From Diploptera punctata (Eukaryota > Arthropoda > Insecta > Blattodea > Blaberidae): a DNA stretch of 64,000 nucleotides. This document shows, piece by piece, positions 52,027 through 61,305 of the stretch. The DNA is taken from assembly GCA_030220185.1 (NCBI GenBank), contig JASPKZ010007250.1:1649001-1713000 (forward strand), given 5' to 3'. The translations under genes were made by a program, and so were the position numbers. Below the pieces are notes generated by a model. That model made no database searches, was not told the DNA's origin, and saw only the letters and a program-made list of their open reading frames with translations. Each line of letters begins with the position of its first letter. Positions within the stretch are counted from its first letter, which is position 1.

Positions 52027-52650
52027 TAGAGTGTCCATTCATCCTGTTTTTCCCGGGATTTTTTTGGAAAATGTCCTGCTGTCCCAAAAGTTTTCTTGGG
52101 GACGCTCAAATGTCCCGCTTTTAGGATGATGCTTTGTCAATGTATTTATGAATGGTGACTTTTGTTTTGTTCTTTACTATGTAATTATAAACATGAACGT
52201 TAGAAAGTGTCAGTTGTATTGCCACAATGCACTCTTTGGTCTATAATCTTTGTTTTTTTACAATCATATGTTGGTAACAGGTACATTTTTCAAATTGTCA
52301 ATCCATGGTCAGTTGCGGCCAATGTCGGAGATTTCCTGCTGATTCTGGTACTTTGGCAGTGGAGAAATACAATTTTCACTTGGATGAACATTTAGTTAGT
52401 GGATTTTTATACCCCTTGCAGCGATAAATAGATATTTTTAAACATTAATAAACAATGACTTTAGTGGTTTTTTGTTTGTGAATTGGTCAATTCTTATAAA
52501 TTTGTATTGGCAACAGTATTGTGGTAAAAAGAAAACAAGTGTTTTTTTTATATTTTGTTAATGTCCCACCTTTTTTTAAAATGTCCCAGGTTTTTCCTTT
52601 AATTTTTTGTGCATGTCCCCTTTTACATTGAAAGTGTTATGGACACCCTA
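52027..52650. mobile_element. hAT-like non-autonomous element
   Basis: Ends TAGAGTGTCCA and, complemented, TAGGGTGTCCA, flanked by an exact 8-base duplication TTCTTGCC (52019-52026, 52651-52658). Eight-base duplications and such ends are typical of hAT. There is no transposase in its 624 bases. Confidence 0.75.
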
Positions 52651-52799
52651 TTCTTGCCCTAGCTACTGGGCATTTTCCCTCTGGTTTTCCTATAAGGAGT
52701 TTCCATGCTCTTCTTTCTTTCCTGATCCTGCCACATGTTCTGCCCATTGCAGTCTACAAGACTTAGTTCTTCTTATTACATCTAGCTTCCCAAAACATT

Positions 52800-53400
52800 A
52801 TGTACCTCAATATTTGAGTTTGTATTCTTTAACATTCTTACCTCATATGTTTCAAATTTAAATAGTGAAATTAAAAAGTTTCAAAAATTAAAAGAAAATA
52901 AAAACAAAAGACTGGCTGATATTAAATTTATTAATCAATGCCTAAAATTTGATCTAACACCTAAATTCATAAGGAAAACCATTAAAGAAGACAAAAACAA
53001 GAAAGATAAAAATTTGGAAGAGAAATTACTCAAAATTGAAAGAAACAAACATTATGCTAAAATAAATAATTTAGATGTTGGAATTTATTTATTACATATA
53101 AAACTTCCAAAACATTTAGGAAAAAATCATGTGGGAAGATTTAGAAAAGAACTTTTACAACATATTAAAATAAAGAAACCATCTCCTCCGTTGTCCAGCT
53201 TTTGTAGAAGAGACCAGCCTTTCTGCTAAATATTGGAGTACAAGAGAGCGAATGATTTCATTATCAAGTGCTCGACATTAGATACCAACCAACCAACATA
53301 TTAAAATAACATATGAGGTAAGAATGTTAAAGAATACAAACTCAAATATTAAATTAAACCTCATAATGTAACATCCTAATGATTTTAAAATCATGTAGCT
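52800..53400 (+). mobile_element. PLE N-terminal region between hairpin ends
   Basis: Left CATTCTTACCTCATATG (52831) and right CATATGAGGTAAGAATG (to 53328) arms, with the signature AACCTCATAATGTAACATCC at 53358-53377. Between lies an ORF fragment: FINQCLKFDLTPKFIRKTIK, ERNKHYAKINNLDVGIYLL. This matches the N-terminal domain at 48366-48660, so here the 5' part of the ORF is retained and the RT/EN deleted. Confidence 0.7.
53174..53294 (+). mobile_element. Short CCAA-tailed repeat with target duplication
   Basis: A 121-bp insertion between AACATATTAAAATAA copies (53159-53173, 53295-53309), inside the PLE ORF. Near-identical to 38448-38564. Confidence 0.88.
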
Positions 53401-53409
53401 CTCTTTTAT

Positions 53410-53640
53410 GATTAGAATCAGAATTTATAAACCGGCCTACACTATCTGGTGGCACTATGACCCTGAGGTAAGTTTTATCTCTAATAGAAATGAATGCCAG
53501 ATATTTGTTCACAGAGTTAAGATAGCTGTGACACAAGGGTAGCAATCTGGCTGCTAATCTCATTTTGATAGTCTATAAGGGTGAGAGTCTTAACCTATAA
53601 CTAACAAAAAGGGCTCCTAAAGTCAATAGTGAGATCGCTT
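53410..53640 (+). repeat. Diverged GGCATCATGGCC-type repeat
   Basis: Shares GGTGGCACTATGACCCTGAG and CTAATAGAAATGAATGCC with the families at 18985 and 22965. Weak. Confidence 0.4.
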
Positions 53641-53779
53641 TATCTTACATTTTTACTCTTCAGAAAGCTTTTATATCATGTGGTCCTCAAATCAGCATTA
53701 ACATCCCCAAAAACTATTTGATACTAATCACAATCCTTTTTTCATTTAGTTTTCACTCTTTATAAACCTCTCACCCCAC

Positions 53780-54130
53780 TTAAAGGTGCTTCAGGTCAAA
53801 TACTTGTAATCTCCTTTCCTTCCTTAAAGTAAGAGTCCATGTTTCGCACCCATATAATATAACTGGTAGAATAATAGTTTTATATATTGTCAGTTTAACA
53901 TTTTTTTGAAAGGAGTTGGAACATCATAAGTCTCTGTAATGTATAATAGCACGCATTTCCAGAATTGAGCCTATGTTTAATTTCTTTGTGCATCTCATTC
54001 CTATTTGTGATTATTGTTCCTAGGTATTTGAATTCAGCCACTTCCTTAAAATTTCCCTCATTTGTCATTAGCTGTCCATTTCCATTATATAATGAATTTC
54101 TACGTGTGACCATATATTTAGTTTTAATAC
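53780..54130 (-). pseudogene. LINE 'A' internal fragment
   Basis: Minus strand: NEGNFKEVAEFKYLGTIIT and NEMHKEIKHRLNSGNACYYT. It corresponds to 20816-20960 and 15660-15960. Neither end is resolved. It lies 69 bases below the Lar exon at 54199. Confidence 0.7.
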
Positions 54131-54198
54131 ATACAGGTAAAATTTAATAAAACAAGAAATTATAGTACCAATACAAAAGGAAATAAAATTCTACTCAC

Positions 54199-54481
54199 TT
54201 TATAATTGATAGGATTCAGTCTTATTGGCGGGGACCATGAGAGCGTCATACTGTGAGTATTAACATCATGGGCACGGAGATTCAGAGGCACATCTTCAGG
54301 TTTCACCTTAACGGTGACTTTTTCAGAAAGACGTCCAAGTCCTGACTTTGGTGCGAGCTGCAACAGCTATGGCGTACTGAGCATATTTTTCTAGATTCAC
54401 CAAATCTGCTGACTCTGTTAAACCGACTACTTTCTGTTGCCACTCATCAAGGTCCTCTACAGCCGTCATTGTATAAAAAAT
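54199..54481 (-). CDS. Lar: Lar exon: fibronectin III repeats, one-base frameshift
   Basis: The exon encodes IFYTMTAVEDLDEWQQKVVG, NLEKYAQYAIAVAARTK, then after one extra base SGLGRLSEKVTVKVKPEDVP and SMTLSWSPPIRLNPINYK. Both splice sites (acceptor CAG 54482-54484, donor GTGAGT 54193-54198) are intact. The length of 283 is one more than the multiple of three needed for phase 0 at both ends. The break is in the string ACCAAAGTCAGG (about 54336-54352). A sequencing or assembly error is most likely. A real null allele is the alternative. Confidence 0.93.
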
Positions 54482-54574
54482 CTGAAACATTTCAATCAAT
54501 GTTAAAAATCCTTCTAATAAAGCCAGGCATATTCTTGCCAAAAAAAAACACAAAGGGCTTAATGTTCCCATATA

Positions 54575-54780
54575 ACTAATTAACTCACTGGCCCTATCAA
54601 ACCTGGAGTTTCATAGCCGTGTGAACATAAGCTCTCCATATATCCCTACCATGAGGTTTTTCTAATCATCCCCTGTATATTTTATATGAAGAAAAAAATA
54701 TACGCTGGAATTGGGATTTGAACCTGAAGTCTCTGGTTCTGTACATCAGTGCTGTATAATTCACTAACAACTGAAGATGG
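54575..54780 (-). mobile_element. LINE 'A' tail and tRNA-like fragment
   Basis: 54575-54675 is a LINE 'A' 3' fragment (ACTAATTAACTCACTGGCCC). 54680-54770 is a decayed minus tRNA-like module (TATACGCTGGAATTGGGATT). Confidence 0.5.
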
Positions 54781-54842
54781 CTTCTATGGTAACGTCATTT
54801 GATGTCACCCATAAATGATGATGAGCCACCAGTTAAAATATT

Positions 54843-55345
54843 GTTACATGTCGTGTAAGCGGCATTTGAATCGCGTGGGTGAGTCGCCCCTAGCGAGGTA
54901 GTGACCCGCAGAGCCGCTTGAATGGTCTGGAATGTGTTTCCAGACCTTTCCACCAGCGTCTCCTTCTCCTTGGAGAAACATCGGAAGCCAGAGGTTTCTG
55001 GGCTTCAAAATTGCTCAAAGTTTTTACTAGAGCTTTCCTCCCTGCTTATATAAAAGAGCAGAGAAGGCTGGCCAGTCAGTTTTTGTGATAGTCTGATAGT
55101 GAACGCCGAGAAGTTAAATTGGAAACTAGACTGTGAGGAAGTACTGTGTCTGCAACTGTGTTAGAAATGATTATCTAATTAACATTATAAAAATAAATAG
55201 TTGTGAAACAAAATTGTATTTGAAGATTTAGTGATAATTGTGGAGAAGAAAATAAAGTGAAAAGGAAAATTTTAAATAACAACCGTGTACTTATTTAAGT
55301 CTAAATAAGTAAGAGAAAAACCCCGTGCAATCAGCGATAATATGT
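54843..55345 (+). mobile_element. LTR-like sequence with TATA box and poly(A) signal
   Basis: Begins TGTTACATGTCG. CTTATATAAAAGAGCAG at 55046 is followed 25-30 bases on by a TCAGTTTTTGTGA initiator-like string, and AATAAAGTG lies at 55250. The layout fits a solo LTR. The 3' boundary is uncertain because SINE 4 is inserted just downstream. Confidence 0.45.
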
Positions 55346-55358
55346 ATTAAAGGAGATA

Positions 55359-55765
55359 TCGGCTGCGGTGGACTAGTGATTATGCTCCTTGCCTTTGGTC
55401 CTGAGGGTCGCAGGTTCAAACCCGGCCGGGGTCGATGGATTTTTTAGGTTGGAAAAATCCAAGGAGCAAGTCCTCCAGGAGGGACTTTAAACCATGGGTC
55501 CTGAGTCTGAAGATTTTCAGGCTAATAAAAGATCCTTAAGCCTGAATGAAAAGGCCTCTAAACAAAATTTACCGAATTTTCCCATCCTAGTACTACCTTG
55601 GTTTCCTAGATGTCAGTATGAAGCGGAATGCTGATCACAGACCACTCAAATGACATCTATATGAAAACAAGTGTAACTAAATTAGTATGGTTCAAATTCT
55701 TCCCTGTAGGGGGAGAGCGCCTATATCTCTGTTAAGGGAAACATGGGCTTACAAGATACAAGAAG
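55359..55765 (+). mobile_element. SINE 4 (tRNA-headed), plus copy
   Basis: A 407-bp insertion between ATTAAAGGAGATA copies (55346-55358, 55766-55778). Head GCTGCGGTGGACTAGTGATT and GCAGGTTCAAACCCGG, tail AAGATACAAGAAG. Confidence 0.85.
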
Positions 55766-55900
55766 ATTAAAGGAGATAAAACAAAATTAGTTTGCTCATT
55801 CAATAGTAAACATATATTATTTTTAATACTATATTTTAAACTTTCAAGTTGCTCTAAAACACACATCTTGGAGCTCTTGTCACAAACATTGTTAGAAAAA

Positions 55901-56218
55901 TGGTTTATTTTAGGAAGTAATATTTTGAGATTCTTTACAATCAAGTTTTTTTTTTGAGACTGGGAAACATCTTACCTCAAATTAATGTTTTATTCTCGAA
56001 CATGTTTTGAAATAATCTTCTATATCAACAACACCTTATCCAGACAGTTGTGTTTTATGTTGTGAACCCTGGATGTCGATATCTGCTCCCTCTTCCAGCT
56101 GGCTGAAGCACCTACAAACTAGATCACGTTCAGCAGGAATTTCGAAATTCATGACTCTATTTTTGTTCTTCTGAATGTAGATTTGAGGTAAGATGTTTCC
56201 CAGTCTCAAAAAACTTGA
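55901..56218. mobile_element. PLE hairpin with target duplication
   Basis: A 318-bp insertion between TTGTTAGAAAAA copies (55889-55900, 56219-56230). Signature GGAAGTAATATTTTGAG. Left arm with CATCTTACCTCAAATTAATG. A short endonuclease tail precedes the right end GAGGTAAGATG. Confidence 0.8.
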
Positions 56219-56436
56219 TTGTTAGAAAAAGTTGGAAAATTAGTTTTATAGCATGGATACCCCCCACTGATAGAGATAATAGCCTGGAGGTTACTATTCG
56301 AGACAGGATCCTACATTAGGATGTCCTATGTTCCTGCTACGAGATTATGGAGAATATGATACATGAATCTTATATTTCATAAAAAAGGTGAGTCTGTTGC
56401 ATCTTACCTCATAAAAGTTTAATTCTTTTAGGACAT

Positions 56437-57380
56437 TATATTTGAAGAGAAAAATGTTCGCCTGGACCGAGACTCGAACCCGGGACCTTTGGGCTTTCCG
56501 GGCCAAATGCTGTACCAACTGAGCTACCGAGGCAAGTTGCGATCTAGATGCAAATTCTATACGTTATAATTCCCTCGCGCCAAATGCTTTGAAACCATTG
56601 CTTCTATTTATATTATTTTTGGTCTGGACATCTTACCACAATATTAATGTTGATTTGTTCTTGGACATGTTTCAAAACAATTCTGTTTTATCGTCAGCTT
56701 TCCCAGACTGACGATAAAACAGAATTGTTTTGAAACATGTCCAAGAACAAATCAACATTAATATTGAGGTAAGATGTCCAGACCAAAAATAATATAATTA
56801 AAATAACCTCAAAATGTAACTTCCTAAAATTAAATATTAAGTACATTGCTTCTATCTTTGCACATGGCGGCCTCTTAGTTGAGAAGACATTAATTGGGAA
56901 TTTAACACTACTTTATAAAGCCAGTAGGGCTTCTATTGATGTTTTTATTATTAATTTAACACTTCTCACAGAGGGATAAATTATAAACATCAATAGAAGC
57001 CCTACTGGCTTTATAAAGTAGTGTTTAAATTCCCAATTAATGTCTTCTTAACTAAGAGGCTGCCATATGCAAAGATAGAAGCAATGTTTTCAAGGCATTT
57101 GGCATGAGGGAATTACAATGTATAAAGAGAAAAATATGTGACGATTTTATTATTAATTTAACACTTTTCATCGAAGGATAAATTATATTTGAAGAGAAAA
57201 ATTTTCGCCTAGACCGTGTCTAGATCACAACTCGCCTTGATAGCTCAGTTGGTAGAGCATTTGGCCCGGAAAGCCAAAGGTCCCAGGTTTGAGTCTTGGT
57301 CTAGGTGAAAATTTTTCTCTTCAAATATAATTTATCCTTCAGTGAAAAGTGTTAAATTAATAATAAAAACATCAACATCA
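56437..57380. mobile_element. tRNA-like composite, family 1, hosting a PLE
   Basis: Flanked by TCTTTTAGGACAT (56424-56436, 57381-57393). It contains a minus module (about 56458-56533), an inverted leader, then direct sequence and a plus module at about 57234-57307. A 236-bp PLE hairpin is inserted at 56608-56843. Confidence 0.78.
56608..56843. mobile_element. PLE hairpin with target duplication
   Basis: Flanked by CATTGCTTCTAT (56596-56607, 56844-56855). Nearly pure inverted repeat of the AAAAC/GTTTT family, with hammerhead cores on both strands: 56664-56697 (minus) and 56708-56741 (plus). Confidence 0.88.
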
Positions 57381-57608
57381 TCTTTTAGGACATGTTTCAA
57401 AACAATTCTGTTTTATCTCCAGCTTGTCCAGACTGTTGTTTTTTAAGTTGTCGACTCCTAATCCATCTTTTGGTGGTCCAAAGAACTTGTCTATCAAATC
57501 TCTTTCCCTGGGAATTTCAAAATTTATGATTCTATCCCTGTTCTCCTTGTAGATCTTCTCCCAAATGTTGAGTTCTTTAGTATTTTCTAACTGTTTTAAT
57601 AATTTGGT

Positions 57609-58041
57609 GTCTCCTCAGGGGTCCCCATCTAGGGGATATGCAGATGGCGACCACAAGGTGCCCAAGCTGGGCAAAACATTGCTTCCACTTACTTGTGTTT
57701 TGCTCCTTACTTCTTTTATCTTTTCTGTATGTAGCCTCTCTTGGCTAATTCTTGTTGTTTCGACTCTGATGATATTAGAGCATTCGAGACCTAGGAGATT
57801 TTTTCCTACTTTCATTCCTCTCTATTGATCTATCTAATTCTTACAACCTCTTGGGCACTCACCTTGATGGATGAGAAGGGTTATTGACATATTAGGTAAA
57901 CAAGGAACTAAAAATGTCCATATAAGCTGCATGTACATCAATGCAGCCCCATTACAATTTACAATATGGATTCTTCTAAAGTGAACTAAGCATAAGTATG
58001 CAATGGATTCATGTCATCAGCTACAGCTGTATACATGAATG
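57609..58041 (-). mobile_element. Repeat insertion at a reused target
   Basis: Flanked by AATAATTTGGT (57598-57608, 58042-58052). The first 220 bases are an inverted copy of the repeat at 12214-12617. The remainder is unrecognised. Confidence 0.6.
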
Positions 58042-58052
58042 AATAATTTGGT

Positions 58053-58549
58053 ATATATTTGAAGAGAAAAATTTTTGCCCAGACCAAGACTCGAACCTGG
58101 GACCTTTGGCTTTCTAGGCCAATGCTCTACCATCTGAGCTATCAGGGCGAGTTCTGATCTAGACAAATTTTTTTCTCTTATATACGTTGTAATTCCCAGC
58201 ACCAAATGTTATGAAGCCTTTGGTTCTATCTTTGCAAATGGCAGCTAAGAAGACATTTATCGGGAATTTAAACACTACTTTATAAAGCCAATAGGGCTTC
58301 AATTGATGTTTCTATTATTAGTTTAACACTTCTCATTGAAGGATAAATTATATTTGAAGAGAAAAATTTTCGCCCAGACCCAGATTTGCATCTAGATCGA
58401 AACTCTCCCCGATAGCTCAGATAGTAGAGCATTGGCCTAGAAAGCCAAAGGTCCTGGGTTCAAGTCTCGGTCTGGGCAAAAATTTTTCTCTTCAAATATA
58501 ATTTATCCTTCAGTGAGAAGTGTTAAATTAATAATAAAAACATCAATTG
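58053..58549. mobile_element. tRNA-like composite, family 1
   Basis: Flanked by AATAATTTGGT (58042-58052, 58550-58560), so it used the same target as the preceding insertion. Inverted part 58053-58385 with a minus module (about 58078-58150), then a plus module at about 58404-58476 with anticodon-like stem TTGGC/GCCAA and loop CTAGAAA. Confidence 0.75.
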
Positions 58550-58760
58550 AATAATTTGGTGTTTACATCATTTTCATGTTTTTCTGATCAAATGTGAGCA
58601 GCTACTGAGATTTTTCTACTTCTTTTTTTTTACATTTCTAATGTATCCCTTAGATCTAATGGTTAAATTTCTCTTTGTTTTCCCTATGTAAATTTATCAC
58701 AATCAGCACACTTTATCTGGTATATTCCCATTTTTTGCCATCATCTATCTTTTAATTTTT

Positions 58761-58964
58761 AAATTAATGAGTCATTTTTTATCATCTTACCTCATATTTT
58801 ATGTTTCTTCAAACACGGGAACTAGTTTTCGAAAGAAGGATCTCTCTCATTTTCAACCAACATTATGACTACCGGATTTTCGTTGGAATCTCCATCAAAG
58901 ACATTGCCAAATGACTCATTAATTTACGAATTAAGAACCTCATAATGTTATTTCCCATATTTAA
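58761..58964 (-). mobile_element. Short PLE 3' end insertion
   Basis: Flanked by CTTTTAATTTTT (58749-58760, 58965-58976). Same subfamily as 33739-34742 and 6150-7506. Ends with the signature AACCTCATAATGTTATTTCC. Confidence 0.82.
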
Positions 58965-59230
58965 CTTTTAATTTTTGTTGATTTCGACTAGTTTAGGCAG
59001 ATTAGACTGTAAACATTTTTTTGGCACTAATCTGATATTAATTTTTTTTGGAATTTATTATCTGTCCATGGATATGTGAATTACCTGCATTTCTTTTCAA
59101 TTGATTTTTCTATCTGAAGAGTGTTTTCATTCAATTTTTGTTTTTTGTACTTATCAATTTGTTGTGTATCATTTTCTCCTCAAAACCATTTTTTTTTTCC
59201 CACTTTAACTAAAAATCTAGTCTGGATAAG

Positions 59231-59264
59231 CTGAAGATAAAACAGAATTGTTTTGAAACATGTC
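59231..59264 (+). ncRNA. Candidate hammerhead core
   Basis: CTGAAGA, AAAAC-AGAATT-GTTTT, GAAAC, AT, GTC at the right end of the old PLE 56385-59905. Confidence 0.5.
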
Positions 59265-59306
59265 CTAGAAATACTCAACTGTAATGTGGTAAGATGCAAC
59301 AGATTC

Positions 59307-59851
59307 TATATTAAATTAATGTAGGGAAGTAAACATTATGAGGTATAATCATTAAAATTCATCGGAGAACATATTGTTTAAACAACTCACCTCATAGGAT
59401 TCATGCTTCCATGATATCGCGATTTCAAACATAGTCATGTTCATCTTCGGCCATAACTCTGACTGACGAAATTCTTCGGCCGTCAACTATTCTATTGTTG
59501 CCATCTTCAGTGCTGCCATCTATGGTTGAATTTATGAACTTCGAAATCAATGTAATTTCGTTAGGGATATCAAAATTCATTGATCTATTTTTGTTTTTCT
59601 GAATGTATACACAAAAATACATAAATGAATTTTGATATCCCTAACGAAATTACATTGATTTCGAAGTTCATAAATTCAACCATAGATGGCAGCACTGAAG
59701 ATGGCGACAATAGAATAGTTGACGGCCAAAGAATTTCGTCAGTCGGAGTTATGGCTGAAGATGAACATGACTATGTTTGAAATCGCGATATCATGGAAGC
59801 ATGAATCCTATGAGGTGAGTTGTTTAAACAATATGTTCTCCGATGAATTTT
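59307..59851. mobile_element. PLE palindrome with target duplication
   Basis: A 545-bp insertion between AACAGATTC copies (59298-59306, 59852-59860). Signature AGTAAACATTATGAGG at 59335. Arms from ACTCACCTCATAGG (59386) to CCTATGAGGTGAGT, meeting at about 59612. Each arm has the tail MNFDIPNEITLISKF. Confidence 0.85.
59749..59796 (+). ncRNA. Candidate hammerhead ribozyme with six-pair stem I
   Basis: TTATGG, CTGAAGA, stem II GAACAT/ATGTTT, GAAA, stem III TCGCGAT, triplet ATA, then TCATGG. Stem I pairs over six positions (wobbles included). The mirror copy on the minus strand (about 59412-59456) has CCGAAGA, one core change. Confidence 0.7.
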
Positions 59852-59921
59852 AACAGATTCACTTACTTATTAAGAAGAACCTCGTAATGTAATTTTATAA
59901 TAACTTGTATTTGATACTTAC

Positions 59922-60140
59922 CTGATAACCAATAACTTTACTTCTGCTAGGCACTGGTTCCCACCAAACCTCCACACTCTGATCAGAAGTAGCCACAGCT
60001 TGAACACTCATTGGTGCACGAACAATGTCCCTCTCTGTATGCACTGTTATTTTTTCACTATAAGGCCCTGCACCCTGACTAGTATGAGCTCGCACTCTGA
60101 ACACATAGTCAGTATTCTCCTCCAAATTTGTGAACACAGC
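59922..60140 (-). CDS. Lar: Lar exon: fibronectin III repeat (most 5' in window)
   Basis: This exon of 73 codons begins AVFTNLEENTDYVFRVRAHT, continues QGAGPYSEKITVHTERD (end of one FN3), then SVQAVATSDQSVEVWWEPVP and VIGYQ (start of the next). The acceptor CAG is at 60141-60143 and the donor GTAAGT at 59916-59921, phase 0. The receptor binds heparan sul­fate proteoglycans and guides axons and synapses in other insects. The upstream Ig and FN3 exons must lie above 64000. Confidence 0.96.
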
Positions 60141-60143
60141 CTG

Positions 60144-60927
60144 CAAGAAATCAAATTATCTTTAACACTCGTTAAGTCATATCAACTTTTCACACATTTT
60201 GGTTTACTCCAAATATAGTTTTTTTAAGAATTAAACCTCATAGTGCTTTTTCCCTGTGAAAGTTAAATATATATTTTTTTAGTCTTTTTCTTGATGAAGC
60301 AAAAGAATATACAGGGGTTTCTGATAAAAAAGGTTCCAATATTTATAGAGGAAATAAGAAAATAAACCTTTCTATAACCATGTCTTCTGAATTAAGGTAT
60401 TATTTTGTAAGAGGGGAATATTTTACATTTTGAGCACTTTAGTAAGGAACAAATGAGGAAACATTGTACATAATTATATTTGAAGAGAAAAATTATAAGC
60501 TCAGATTAGTGTTTGAACCCAGAACCATTCACACTCTAGGCGAATGCTCTATCAAGTGAGCCATATATGAGCCAACAATTGACTATTACAAAGATAAATA
60601 CCAATTAGATAGAATAACTGTCACAGGATTGATGATCGGGGCAAGAGGTACTATACCAGGATTCTTAGATTTGGACAGAGTGTATCTTTCTAAAATTGCC
60701 ATCATTGCCATTAGAGGATCAATTTCAATTTTAAGAAACCATCTTTACAAAATGTCTATTTTATAGTATGTATACTTCAATTACAATTTGAAATTTTTTA
60801 ATGCATTTACAAAATGTATTTAATCAATTTTGAAAATTAATTGTCTGTATCACTTTGTCCTTGAGGCAATTCTCTAACAAGGAAAGTTGTATATAATATA
60901 ATATAATATAATATAACTGTATGAAAT
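60144..60927. other. Gene-free stretch with a decayed tRNA-like repeat
   Basis: A PLE signature (AACCTCATAGTGCTTTTTCC) lies at 60233-60252 and a minus tRNA-like module at about 60495-60570. An ATAAT repeat lies at 60895-60915. Confidence 0.45.
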
Positions 60928-61296
60928 ATCCATCCATCCATAGTAATTCTGCCCGAAGGCAGGTCCTCCACTGCAATCATAGCATTTTCATGCTATGCTT
61001 GCAGTTTTACTAGGGAATTGTAGGTGTGGTAGCTTCCTGTTGCTTTCCACACCGGTGAAGGATGATGATAATGATAAGGATGATGATGATAAGGATGATG
61101 ATGATGATAATAATAAGGATGATGACCATATGATTTCAGGGACCGTTTGGGCCTTAAAGTTTTCCTGACATTTGTCTTACAGGTGAGGAAAAACCCCAAT
61201 AAAAACCTCACCCAGAAAAACTGCCCGAACCAGGGATCGAACCCGGACCCGCTGCGTGACAAGGCAGCACGCTACCTCGAGACTACAGCGGTGGAC
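60928..61296 (-). mobile_element. SINE 3 (tRNA-headed)
   Basis: A 369-bp insertion between GTATGAAAT copies (60919-60927, 61297-61305). The minus head has GTAGTCTCGAGGTAGCGTGC and GGGTTCGATCCC. The internal ATGATG stretch is expanded. Confidence 0.85.
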
Positions 61297-61305
61297 GTAT
61301 GAAAT

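Larger units (their letters stand above)
51068..52790 (-). mobile_element. LINE 'A' fragment hosting two DNA elements
   Basis: LINE sequence is readable at 51068-51177 (tail GTTAACTAACTCAC at the 3' end), 51981-52018 and 52659-52790. The gaps are the TIR element 51178-51980 and the hAT-like element 52027-52650. Confidence 0.75.
56385..59905 (-). mobile_element. Old PLE opened by at least five later insertions
   Basis: PLE sequence continues through 56385-56436, 57394-57608, 58563-58760, 58977-59306 and 59861-59905 (signature AACCTCGTAATGTAATTTTA). The minus strand carries nuclease-tail pieces. A hammerhead is retained at 59231-59264. Each gap has its own target duplication. Confidence 0.75.
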
